Shown here: positions 34,763 through 46,700 of the stretch, piece after piece
Numbering within the stretch: position 1 is the first letter of the stretch
Layout: each line of letters opens with the position of its first letter
Assembly (NCBI GenBank): GCA_963693305.1
Contig: OY855906.1
Coordinates: forward strand, 29,556,626-29,620,625
Direction: 5' to 3'
DNA length: 64,000 nt
Origin: Meandrina meandrites
Taxonomy: Eukaryota > Cnidaria > Anthozoa > Scleractinia > Meandrinidae
Made by a program: the position numbers and the translations under genes
Notes under the pieces: generated by a model
Seen by the model: only the letters and a program-made list of their open reading frames with translations
The model's database searches: none
Told to the model about the DNA's origin: nothing

Positions 34763-35094
34763 TAACTATTGGTCATTTATTTCTGTTTTTCACAATTAAT
34801 GGGGAAAAGTGCTGGTAAAAAAAGGTTTCAATTATATTATTTATCTGTCATGTTATTTTCCGTAGAAGTTATACAAAATGGTGATACAAACATGGTCATT
34901 TTTAAAACCTATAATTAATTTCATGACTACTACTACTAATTCTACTACTCTGCAAGTTTTTCAAGACGAATACTCTACATTTGATTATCGATAACAGTTA
35001 AGAAATTTAATGAAAGAAGAAATCTGGTGACGTTTGAATTAAGAAATTACAAACTTAGGACTAAACTAGGTGGATATCAGACTGATCATATGCC

Positions 35095-35173
35095 CAGACC
35101 GGGTCCGGGAATCGAACCCGGGCCACATTGGTGGGAAGCGAGCGCTCTCACCACTGCGCCATCCCTGCTCCCC
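35095..35173 (-). mobile_element. SINE head fragment (tRNA-like)
   Basis: Minus strand GGCGCAGTGGTGAGAGCGCT (A box) and GGGTTCGATTCCC (B box). No cloverleaf-competent 3' end or CCA context, so not called a tRNA gene. Confidence 0.7.
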
Positions 35174-35744
35174 AAGTCGAATCAAGTAGAAATGAATCAC
35201 ACTTCTTATCAGATTGTAGCACTGTACTCTTTAGAAAGACGGGGATTCTTAAATCAAATCAATGAGATAGTACCTGACTTTGAAAGGAAAACATGAACCT
35301 CAGAAAACACCAAATTTTTATTGACGTCTCGTTCGTCAAAAAAAAAAACAAAACAAAAAAAAACATGAGCGGTTAACGATGTCGTTTTACATTGCTGTGA
35401 GTTTATTCTGTTGTGCCTCGAGATTTTCAATTTCATGTGAGAGAATTTCTTGTGCTGTGAGATATTAAGTTTAACTGTGAGCGATTAAAATTTATCTTGT
35501 ACCTTTATAGGCTACAGTATACGCTTAGAAATGGTGTGGGTACTTTTTTGTTCACACTCTAAACCCGCTTTTAGCCCGCTTTTAGGCCTACCTAAATCTA
35601 TATATTATGAACTCTAATGATTATCATGTAAATAAGCTGGTGATGAAGTTTCTTTTCCCTTCATGTATAAATATACGTTATGCATTGATTGTTATTATCA
35701 AGTGAAAGTGATGTAACTTAACTAATTTGTAATATGATAGAAAT

Positions 35745-36039
35745 TACTGAGGCATATGTGAACCAAGAAAAAATGTAAATGTAAATGCAATTTATTTACC
35801 CACGTTACACAGAAGAGCTCAGGAGCTCATTAAGGCGTTTACGTGCATTAAGGTCGAATTATAATTTAGAGTGTCGGTGTTTGTGGAGGAAGGAGAACTG
35901 GAGAACTCGGAGAAAAACCATCGGATCAAGGACGAGAACCAACAACAAACCCAACCCACATATGGTACCGGGCCGGAATCGAACCCGGGCCACATTGGTG
36001 TGAGGCGAGCGCTCTCACCACTGCGCCACCCCTGCTCCC
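35745..36039 (-). mobile_element. tRNA-derived SINE, complete
   Basis: Minus strand: GGGAGCAGGGGTGGCGCAGTGG head with A and B boxes, body, and a tail ending in GTTCACATATGCCTCAGTAA. Confidence 0.78.
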
Positions 36040-36553
36040 TAAAAACTACTAAAACACTGTTTTGCTCCATCCTTAACCGAAGACTATCTTCTTATTTCGA
36101 AGAACGCAAGAACAAAATTCCCAAATTGGCTTTCTTCCTGAAAACCGAGCTACAGTCCACGTTTTCACACAAAGGATTCTAATCGATAAATATGTCCACT
36201 ACCACAAGGAGGAAGTCAATGCTTGGCTTGTAGATTTTCGTAAAGCTTTCGTCTTCGTTTGGCACGGTGGACTATTAATATTTATAAGCTACTCTCGATT
36301 AACATAGGAGGTGATTTCTGCAGTGTAATCAGGCCTCTTTATCAAAATTTTACATGTTTCACAAGACTTGGAGAGAACAAAACCCGATCTTTCTCATAAT
36401 GAGAGGTGTACGTCAACGACGTCTTCTAAGTCATCTGCTTTCAACCTCTATAGAAACAAATTCTACAAAATGGAACAAAACTAAACTCACTTTTGTATGC
36501 TGATTATTTAATTATCATGTCAAGATCCAAAACAGGATTACAAAATTGTTTAA

Positions 36554-37215
36554 GGACGTTCGCGCGAAAATTTTCTAGTCGATAGATTTTTCTAAAATAT
36601 TTACTGAGGACGGATAATGAGTTACTTGTGTCAGAAATACAAAAAAAAAGTGGGGATCACCAACTTCGTTTCAGAGATAAAGTCTGTAGAAAACTACCCT
36701 GATTTTGAAAAATTGGCGCACGTAATTTCGCACGGCTTTTAAGGTTTGTAGTTTAAATTACCGATGACGAGAAAACGGAGGCAAACGATCTTGGTGATAT
36801 TTTGAAGAAGTGCGTCTGTTGCGTAAATAATTTTAAGTGTTGCCATCTTTTATGCAAAACTTAGCCCTGGAAGAGGCATTTGAACCCGTCGTACGGCAAA
36901 ACGAAAAGATCAAAAAGCGGAATTCGAACGTGCGTGGGGCAAAAAAAAAAAATCAACCTTTTAATCGATAGATTTTTTTCATTTTCTCACAAAACGTAGA
37001 TAATCGTTAACAAAAGTGATCTGTTAAGAAAAAAGTAGGAGTCACCCACCATTTAAGCGAGCAAACTGCAAGTGAAGTTATCGCAACGGCTACTCACCCT
37101 ATATGTAGTTGGAAAGTTTCCTCAGCGCGCGCGCTCGATGCATGACGTGGCGTAGCGTTGCGACAGGAATTACGTGCGCAGTAAGGATGCGCATAAACAA
37201 TTAGCGCGAACGTCC
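36554..37215. mobile_element. TTAA-flanked element (GGACGTTCGCGC termini) with empty paralogous site
   Basis: TTAA at 36550-36553 and 37216-37219. Left end GGACGTTCGCGCG, right end GCGCGAACGTCC. The gene B block reads TTGTTTAAACACGCTC at about 30450-30465, the precise empty site with a single TTAA. Confidence 0.85.
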
Positions 37216-39145
37216 TTAAACACGCTCTCTTCATATTGCAAATCATGGATGCTGAAAATCAATCCTAAAGAAAACGAAGATAATGATTTTTCAAAAACGC
37301 CAAAGGAAATCCGCTGATATCAACTTCAACATGGTAATAGAGCTAATTGAAATTGTTTAACATGTTTAAGAATACACCTCTTTTTAACTTCAACAGGAAA
37401 CTTTAATCTTGCACTAGATCACTTTAAAGCTGCCCTGGTACTCCTTTCTAATATACAAAAACATGCACTTCTTAGACTGTTTGGGTGTCCATCTACTAAT
37501 TTTTTACTTCAAAATCTAATTTTCAAATTACATTAAATCGTTAATATTTCTTATTTCTCCAAATTTTACTAATCAATTGAGAAAACCTCTCCTCCCAAAT
37601 ATCCCTAAAAATCAACCAAAAATGTACAGAACACCGCTAAACATAGCTTTGTGAGATGAGCTGAGGATTTTGGAAATGCTTTAAACGCGGACAAAATATT
37701 CGCATTGAACCCAAGTTAAGCGGTGGAAAAACGGGCTGTAGGTGTACCCCCGCCTTAAGAACGAGCTTTTCAAGAAATCTAAGATGTTACCAACTTCGAG
37801 CTACAATGTATCGAGAAATCCACAAGTTAAATACGTCTGCAGGATTATAAACGAAAACAGTGATTTTATCACATTATAGGACAAAAACAAGCTTAGCACC
37901 AAAACGAGGCTAGGCCTCGTGGAGTCTAAGAAAATACCTCCCACCTGCGTAGCGGAGCTCCCTCGTGCGGGTGGACCGGTGAGGGTGGGACTCTGCAGAG
38001 ACTCTGCTCCCAGTAACTCTACCCCATGTCGGGGGAGTAGGAGGGAGCAGAGACGGGGAAGCATTTTGTTCGTTGCCATATAAACATGTTAACAGGCGCG
38101 TTTGAACTTGCATCCCAATTAAAGGAATTTCTCTGGCACTGTAATTGGATGTAAATGTCAAAAGTAATTTTGGGGGCTTAGGCCCTAAATATTCATCAGC
38201 GTAGGCTATTTTTTATTATTATTTTTAACACTTTCGTTTTCCCTCCAAACATTTTAACTTCAGCTTCTTGAAAACAACCCACTAAATAGGAATTATTGTT
38301 TTCTTTCACTCGTGGTGGTGGGGGTGGGGGGGGGGGGGGGGGGGGCAATAACCAGTTATAAGCTGTTTTCATGACCCTTCATTAGTAGGTCCTCTATCTT
38401 TTAAAAAAAGTCCTGTCTCCCTTTTTGTTTTGTTTTTTTATTCACTGAAGATGAGCCGCAGGAGGTGACGACTGGTGAATCCTCAATTAAAAAGCTCTGA
38501 CTTGTACCTTGATACAGATGAACATAAATTTTGGACGGTGTCACTACTTGTGTAATTTACGCAGCTTTCTCGAGGCGGGACAATAAAACCTTTCTGTCAT
38601 CGATTCTAAATGCAGCTAATAGAAATTTCGCAACGGGTTCCTAAAATAGACAAACCTCGTTCCATAACTTCATAACAATTTTATTATTGACTTTTCTGAG
38701 TAATGTTTTGAAAATAATTGATTGTGAAATGACTGTTGATGCAATCAAGGTTGTTTACACTAATGAAAAGAATAATAATGGCTACTCCCCTTTGGTGTTT
38801 CCCAATACATTGAACCTTTTTACTTTGTAGTTTAGGTTCCCAATTTAAAGGCGAAGCTTTCAAAACTGTTCAGCTGTTTGGGTAATTTTTGCGAGGCTCT
38901 AATCAGGTGGTAATCACAGGGGGCAAAATCTATCAATCTTCTAATTGCAAGAAACGACATCAATTGTATTAAATACTAAAAATAACTACGTTATATGATC
39001 AGCTTCAGAAACAGTTTTGATGGTAACCACAGGTGAAAAAATCTGTCATTTTTCTTATTACCAGAAACAACGTCAATTGTTTTAAATACAAAAAGTAACT
39101 AAATATAATTTGATTCTCACTTGGACAGCTTCAGAAGCAGCTTTC

Positions 39146-39224
39146 ATGTTGGAAGTTTCTTTCGGAAATATGCCAAAGCCAAAGCCGTTCTTCTGGTGTC
39201 TTTTAATAGCCGCGGCAAAAGCTG
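39146..39224 (+). CDS. Gene C exon 1: type-II signal peptide
   Basis: 79 nt, [20 protein letters not shown], donor GTAAGT in phase 1. Confidence 0.75.
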
Positions 39225-41708
39225 GTAAGTGATAAGTGCTCATTGTTTTTCTTTTGCTTTTTTTGTCTTGGCATCTTCAGTTGGGTGCAGAAATACGTTT
39301 ACAAAAATATAAAAACTGTATCATTACAAGCTTTTGAACATAACAGGAAGTGACAAGAATGCACGCAAATCTGAGGATGTTTCAGTCTTGCAGTGATCTA
39401 AAATACGATTAACATGAAACTAGATGTTTTCTTTTACTCCCTTTACTCTACCTACGATTCCTAGTTACCGTCACCAGTAATTTTTATTTTTACTTGTTTT
39501 TTTCTTAAGACTGAGTTTTATGTCCAGAAAACCGAACCTCATTATATATAATTCTTCTAAAAAGTGCGAACACTTTAAAACGGAAGCCGGCTGTATCACC
39601 AGTTAACCAGAAATCAAGGCATCGTTGAGTTAAGGAAGTCTTCTGCTTCCACGTAAAACGTTTTAAAATAAAAGCTCTCATTCGACATTTCTTTTACACA
39701 CAGTTTGAGGGCGTTTCATTATATATTATTAGTTCATCATGTTTTTGATAAGTTACGGCTCTGCCGTGTTTACACTTGGGCATTCACCGAGGTGAATATT
39801 ACTTAACATCTTGGTACATTTGTACAGTGTTTATACCGACTCAAATAATCTAGGTAAATCTGTCATTAATCACGATCACACGAGATCAAAGTGAATTGCC
39901 GGCAGCTAAATCCATGCATAAAATGCACACATTAATGGGAGAAGCTTTGGCTCTAGTAGTTGTCGTGCGTAATTTTCTTGTTTTTGAGCTGCAAACTCAG
40001 GTCTCAAGATTTCAGCGGCTTACACTTTTGCAGCACCTCAAGAAGTCGAGGCCAAAACTACTGGTTTTACTTCAAATTGCTCTTCGAAAGACAAGGCGCG
40101 CAAGAGGTGCGTGATCATGGCCGAGTAACCAATTTTGTCTTTGCTTTTTGCCATGACTCGTAGGCAGATCGAAAACAAATGAGAAACGAGGTCGCGAAGA
40201 CGTGGTCGAATGAGACTGACGCAATCTGGACACCACGGGATGTGAAATACTATGCGACCGCAAGCGGACATATCTGTCATCTCGACCTTGGTTACCGCGC
40301 TAAACCATGCCTGATCATAGGTGTAATCGAACTTTTACCGTGGTTAACTTTCTATTGTTTCGGGCGGCGTTTACCGTGGTTTCAGTTGGCGTTTACACAC
40401 GCAAAAAATATACCTAGGTAAGTCAACTGCAATACCTCGGTAAAACGCTCAAGTGTAAACACAGCATAAAAGTGTCTCCATATAACCACCAGAATTTTTT
40501 TTGTCTCAAATGACATTTTATACATTATAATAATTAAGCAAAACATTACAAAATGCTGATCAGACCCGGGCGATTAAGGTCTATATTATGGTGAACAGTG
40601 TCAATTAGCTGTGTACCAACTAACGTTGACTCCACTAACCATTTATAACTAGCTCTTTCAGACGACTGCAGAACCATTCAATTCCGACAGGAAACAAAAA
40701 ACAAGTTTCTCGAAAATCACATGATCAGAAGTATGACAGTTCCAGGCAAATCACTGTGCGAATCACAGTGCTACCAAGAACCCAACTGCGTCTCCTACAA
40801 CTATGGCCCAATACACAGCGATACGCCATCATGCGACTTAAACAATCGCATCCATTTGCAAGCGTTAAATGGAGACTTTGTACCGAAAGATGATTATACA
40901 TACCGAGACATTTTGGTAAGAAACAAACTTGAAAGTTCTTGCTTAATGCCTATATTTTTGTAAATATTTTTCTTTCTGTATTCTTTGTATTATTCATAAG
41001 AGTCCTCTCCATCTACATAATCTTAATTATTTTTTATATCAATTATCAATTTCTATCAATCTTAATTAATTTTTTCTATATTTTTAGAATCCCTGTCAGA
41101 GTGACCCTTGCGCGGTTAATTCTACCTGCCAAGTTGGGTTTACGCCCAAAGGTTACCGATGTAGATGTCCACAAGGAAACGATGGAGAGCAGTGGAGATT
41201 AGGTAAGTATTTTCATGTAATACTGTTTATATTTCTTTGTACCTTTAAGAAATCCTTTTGATAATACGTATACAGGACGCTTATATCGTTGAAAGTCATT
41301 CTGTTCGTGTTAATGCAAATAAGTACATTTGAGTTTCTTTAATATGGGCAGCAAAAGGTCACACAAGCATTGACCTGGGACAAAGCACGCATATATTGCA
41401 TAGATAATAGCGCCCAGTTGGTGAAGATTGAATCCGCAGAAGAAAACGAGTTCATTAACATCACCTATCTAGCGGAGGGCCTGGATTTTTGGATTGGATT
41501 AACGGATGAACAAGTGGAAGGTGTCTGGAAGTGGTCCGACGGAAGTGATCTGTCAGAGTACATCAACTGGGCAAAACATCAGTCAACTGGGACCAATACC
41601 CAGAACTGTGGCGGGTTAAGAACGGGATTTCATAGTGGTGCCTACAATGACGCACAATGGCACGACAAAGAGTGTTCAAGATTGAAATGGTTTATTTGCA
41701 AAAAGTAA
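39146..41708 (+). CDS. Gene C: PAN-EGF-CTLD paralogue of gene B with a shortened lectin domain
   Basis: Exons: 39146-39224, 40662-40915, 41088-41202, and about 41368-41708. The leader, PAN and EGF copy gene B. The CTLD lacks the first strand found in genes B and D. It begins near LTWDKARIYC and runs through [23 protein letters not shown] and FICKK. An obvious acceptor (GGGCAG, exon from 41352) puts the CTLD out of frame with exon 3; the AAG acceptor before 41368 restores it and would give 262 aa. No EPN/QPD motif is seen, and WHD replaces WND, so calcium-sugar binding is doubtful. It may be functional with a divergent lectin domain, or a pseudogene in progress. AATAAA at 41969. Confidence 0.62.
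39762..40466. mobile_element. 705-bp TIR element in intron 1 of gene C
   Basis: TGCCGTGTTTACACTTG at the left and CAAGTGTAAACACAGCA at the right. Absent in blocks A and B, where about 140 bp of other sequence lies instead. No clear target duplication. Confidence 0.7.
40662..40915 (+). CDS. Gene C exon 2: PAN/apple domain
   Basis: 254 nt after CTTTCAG, nearly the same protein as gene B exon 2. Donor GTAAGA. Confidence 0.83.
41088..41202 (+). CDS. Gene C exon 3: EGF lacking the sixth cysteine
   Basis: 115 nt. NPCQSDPCAVNSTCQ ... YRCRCPQG with GEQW where gene 1 has GDKC, so five of six cysteines remain. Donor GTAAGT. Confidence 0.77.
41368..41708 (+). CDS. Gene C exon 4: N-terminally shortened C-type lectin domain
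   Basis: 341 nt if the AAG acceptor is used. The domain from LTWDKARIYC to FICKK and TAA is open. The exon 5' border is the uncertain part. Confidence 0.6.
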
Positions 41709-41968
41709 CTTGTTGGGATGACACGGAATTTGACCGCATTTTTTTCTTTTCGTTATCTTTTTTTTTTCACTTCATCGTAGATATGCGAGTTCAAAACAAA
41801 GAACAAAACTTTTGTGGGGGTTGCACTTGTAAGCGGTAGAATTCTTGAACCTCAGAATACCAATACAAAAACTTGTTTAATATAGATTAATAGAGTTAGG
41901 AAAAACATAAAAGCCCGCGACACGTAATACATTTCAGTAGAATTGTAATTATGTTCTTATGCAAGTGA

Positions 41969-41974
41969 AATAAA
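41969..41974 (+). promoter_or_regulatory. Gene C candidate polyadenylation signal
   Basis: AATAAA 261 nt after the stop. Confidence 0.45.
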
Positions 41975-43470
41975 CGAGGATGCGATCTCAAATCGAATAC
42001 TTAGAAGTTTTTTTTTTTTTTTTTTTTAGTTCCCCAACGGGAGTGAAAGCCTTGCCCTTCCAGACATCGGTTGGACGCTATCTGTCCAACCGAAGGTTAT
42101 GGGATCGACTCCTGTTGGGAACCCAGAAAATCTTTTTTCCAAGTATTTATCCAAGTCAAAATTTCACTTATCATTCATCTAATGCAAATATTCCGAAAAA
42201 TTTTGCTGGATAATTCAATGTCAGAAAATAATATAAACTGTTAGCTATTTTTTACGGGACCTTATGGGGCTTCTAAAAGTACTCAAAATTACTAAATGAA
42301 TTGATGAGCGTATGTACACAGTCTCAAATGATATTTCAATTCATTTGCGATTTCGCTAAAACGTGAAGGGTGTCCTAAAGGGGAGGCATAAATCCCATTT
42401 TCCCAGCCCAAAATTCTCCCAAAACCTATTTCCCAGTCTATTGTTTTCCCAATTTTCAAAATCCGAGTCCCAGTTCTATTATTATTTTGTCAGTGATTCC
42501 CAGCCCCAGTGACGCGAGATGCGGTTTTACCTCCGTGAAGTTTTATATACCACTTATGAATATATAATTGCAAATGAATTCGTTATTTTAAAAGAATCAC
42601 CTCTTACATTTTTCGAGCTGTTGTACAGGTCGAGGATACTTGCTTTAGATAAAAGAGGGGCGTAATCAAAAATGATGCTGTAGTTTTATTCAGCGTTGCC
42701 TATTCTGGGCCTTGTTTTGCAGTTGAATTGACTACCCTTATTCTCCGAAGACGTGTCTCATGGAGGGAATTTACTTATCAATGTACAATTATGTTGAACA
42801 AATGTAGCCCAAAGGCTTGTTTTCAGAGTACAAGTGAGTTCCATAAGAGTTTAACTCAATGCATGCTTAAGTACCTAACTAAATATAATAGCACTAATTA
42901 TAACAAAGCGTGCACAAAGTCATGCTACGAGCGCCGCATTCCCCACCTGCAGGTGATATGTAAAGCGAGGACTACTACTAATTGATAAACAAAACAAAAG
43001 AAACACCATCGACGGGTGAATACTTATCCGCACTGTAAAAATAACGCATTTTAGTTCTATCGGCCTTTATTTCCATAAATGAACCTACTCGACCACCTTT
43101 TGGGGCTTTGATAAATTTAAATTATTTCGGTACCGTGTCTTGTGCCTGAAGTTCAGTTATTACCCACTGATAATTACAAAGATGCACGGCAAACAATAGT
43201 CTTTCTACTCTCGTCATCAGCAATGTTATTGACAATGGAATACTTGACATTTGTTCGTATAAACATTGTGTTCACTTGTATTTAGAGAAGCGAAATTAAT
43301 AAAAAGAAACATTTGCAAAAATTGAAGCAAGAAGTCGTAACCACCTCGCCTCTTCGCTGTTTTAGCAAATAACCTAAGTATCTTCACTCAACAACATAAT
43401 TAGTCACCCAACAGGATATAACATACGTTGCTTTTATTGTAATTGTTTGTTGTTATTATTCCCATTTTTC
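41975..43470. other. Spacer between gene C and gene D
   Basis: No gene recognised. From about 42890 on it matches the upstream region of gene E (60485 on), including the AAAGCG empty site at 42962-42967. Confidence 0.55.
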
Positions 43471-43610
43471 ATTCAGTCTTTGCTCTCTTGTGCAAATAAT
43501 CCCATATTATTACGCCAGCAGTGACTTATAACCTTTGATCTGTGACTTCTCACTGCTTTCTCCCCGAAAGTTAATCTTTCACAAGCACATACACGCATAA
43601 GCGATCGACG
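43471..43610 (+). promoter_or_regulatory. Gene D proximal upstream block shared with gene E
   Basis: ATTCAGTCTTTGCTCT, TGCAAATAATCCCA, TTACGCCAGCAGT and CCCGAAAGTT recur in the same order before gene E (61136-61254). The core-promoter role is inferred from conservation and position only. Confidence 0.45.
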
Positions 43611-43722
43611 ATGCGTTTATCACGCCGTTCTAGGAAAACAGAGAAGGGGTTAAATCGCGCTCTCGCCTATTCAGCGATCGTTTTTGTTCTACTGATCAAT
43701 ATGCTAGTCTTTGCGGAAGAAG
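43611..43722 (+). CDS. Gene D exon 1: type-I leader
   Basis: 112 nt, two codons shorter than in genes 1 and E in the hydrophobic core. Donor GTAAGT, phase 1. Confidence 0.82.
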
Positions 43723-46700
43723 GTAAGTAAATTCTGGTATATTATTTATTACATAGGCTACATTATATTTTCTCATTTGACTGCAATTTTGACCGGTTGA
43801 ACCATTTTAGTGAACGTGGGATTTAACTTAAGGCTGCAAGCTTCTATCACGAGATTGAAACGTGCAAAAACCGTGCGTCAAAAATAAAATGTCATATTGC
43901 CATATTCACAAGAATCGTTGTCATGTAATGAATGACATGTGATATAACCATGGGCCATTTATTTTTGTCAAGTTGTTTTGTATACTCTAGTAGATTGAAA
44001 GGAAATCATATAATTGTTTCATACTTGGATATCATTTTAGGTCGATCACTACCTCTGAAATTGAAATATTTCATTGGTGACCATCACTAACTCAGTGGAC
44101 AAGGACACAGGTGTTTCATACCGTTATTGCCTTGGCGATAAATCCACAATATTTATACAAACAGATAATTAAGCGCACAGCAGATGAAAAATACCGACCG
44201 AACTTGTTAAAACATTTGTAACACTCAAAGACAGCGCTTTAATGTAGATATGCAAGGAAAAATAATGAATTTTATCAGGAATTCAATGGTGTTTGCGAAT
44301 AAAACTGTTAAGGCAATTGTCGGCAAATTACACCTAGCAAATTTCTATTGCATTTTTTGCTTTTGTGCTATCGTAGGAAACTGCATTAAATATTTTTGAG
44401 CATACATCTACCCAAATCTTTCTTCCTTCAGTGTATCAAGATGTCCAAATTATCTATGCGTTTCAAATGATAATTGTGTCCATCAATCGGCTGGATAACT
44501 AGTATGCCACTAGAACAGATTATAGTAACAGATAATAACACATCGCTTGAAGCTTAAAAAAAAAAAAAGATTTGGGTGGGCCTGGTGAGAATCCACCCGA
44601 AGCGTATAGAAGTTATAAAGCACGCGACATACAGCAGTCCTACGTATACCTACCTAATTTTTGCAAAAAAACAATTTCTATAATTGACCTAGACTAGTGC
44701 TATCATAATAATTGGCAACAGCGCTATTACCACCAAGTACCATGCAACCTATAACTTTTGTCTCGAGATAATTGCATCACATAACAGACGCGCGCAAATA
44801 ATAGTCGTCATACACGAGTTGTTCCACGGTCGGCAGTCACTATAATTCTACTAGCCTGGTCAAAAGTTAGAAGGCAGTGATTAATTTAAACAAAAATTAA
44901 CAACATATCACAAATACATGTAAATTATTTGTTTCTTCTAGATGACTGTCGAATTATTCAATTCCGAGAAGAAAAAACGGACACGATTCTTACCAATCAT
45001 GTCATCAGAAGTGACCGAGTAACTAACCAGGAATTTTGCAAGATCAATTGTTACCTTGAAAAAAGATGTGCCTCGTACAACTACGGTCCGCTGGAGGATG
45101 GATCATTTTTGTGTGAAATAAATGACAAAAATCACTTCCAAGTCCCTTCCAGTGAGATGATGGCAAGGAATGGCTTCATATACAGCCCGATAGTTGTGAG
45201 TACACAGGCAATATGTAGACGTACGTTAACAATATGAAGTGAGTGTAAAAGGCATTGCGACACCCATTTAACGCTAAACAGAATAACATATTGCATTTGT
45301 ATTACGAATGCAAGTGCACATACGTAGCGGATTAAACCATGCATGGTTATTTTTTGGAACGATTTTCATATAGCCACTGTAATCATTTTCTTAACAAGAG
45401 CATGGGGAGCATTTTTAGGTTCATTCATATCCTTGAAATGAAATATATTGAAAATGAAAAGCACTGACCGTACGACATATTCAAATAATGGTCGTATTAG
45501 CATGGAATACATATCGTGATGTGTCGAAGACATAGTATACATCTACACATACATACTGTATTCAAGATGCACAAGCTACAATGCATGAGAAAAAAGAATT
45601 AAATAGACAAAAAGAGAGACTTAAAAATATGAAAAAACGTCCTGAAAAGGAAGTTAGGAGGTAATATGAAAACTCCTTAAAAATATATGAGTCATAATTT
45701 AATATTCTTATGTAATTTAAGCTTAGATTTAAAAAAAGATTTCGAATAACAAAGTGTTTTGTAAAACATTTGAGAAGGAATATTAGCGATATAAAAAGTG
45801 AACAACGACGTTTCGATGACTCCATGTCATCATTATCAAGTTAAAAATTAAAATACAAAGTTGACGCTTTATATAGTGATCGAAAATATTTAGGGTGTGA
45901 AAATCTATTTACATAGTCAATTCAAGTAAACAGTTTGGCACGGACGGAGTCTGATTGTGTGTTGAGTTTTGGCTTTATGTTCCCGATGAAGAGCATTTCA
46001 TAAAGTAAACAATCCAGCTTCGTGCGGCATTTCTTTAAAACAGTGAACTGTTTTTGTACACTGTAGCCTTGCAGCTTGTGGTCTTCTTTTAAGTGTTGAC
46101 CAATCGCAGAATATTTATGCTCAGCGATGCGTTGAAAAAGATGTCGGGATGTGAACCCGACATAATCTGCATCACACAGATTACATGCGAATTTGTAAAC
46201 AACGCAATGTTGATTTATAAGGGGAGGCTTGGCTTCTACCACTTTGAGGTCGTCCATAATTTTTCTGCTTGTAAACACTGGCTGCAGGTCACTTCCGATT
46301 TTCTTGTTGAGGTCGTTAAGATTACGGCGTAAAGCGTCAGCCGATCTCTGGTCTTTAAACGGCAAAACAATTCTGATGGGCTTGTCTTGCTGGGCTTCTT
46401 CCGGTGGTCTTGCTTGATCTCGTGTGTGGATAAAGTTGTTGATGGTTGATTCAATAAGGCGCGGAGGATACTTTAATTTAAGAAACATTGATCTTAAGGT
46501 GTTGCATTCATTGGCAAAAACATCTGGAGAAGATGAGAGACGATGAGCACGAATTAACATTGTTTTCAGGAGTGAATTCTTGTACTTGTTGTCAACGTGA
46601 CTTTGAGAGTGCAGTAAGAGGCCTTTGTTTGTTGCTTTTCTGTGGACGCGTGTTACTAGCCGATTTCCTGTAATTTCAATTTTGATTCCAACAAAGGGTA

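Larger units (their letters stand above)
35742..39145 (+). repeat. Segmental-duplication block before gene C
   Basis: Copy of the block before gene B with a complete SINE (35745-36039), a TTAA element (36554-37215) and a G-rich run (38320-38345) added or retained. No coding exon is seen. Confidence 0.75.

Noticed and set aside
35095..35173. tRNA gene on the minus strand
   Set aside because: A and B boxes are present, but the 3' acceptor half is missing and the same head occurs in a SINE 0.9 kb away.
42060..42120. tRNA- or SINE-like B box (GGGATCGACTCC)
   Set aside because: No matching A box or cloverleaf; the hairpin GGTTGGACGC...TCCAACC alone is not enough.
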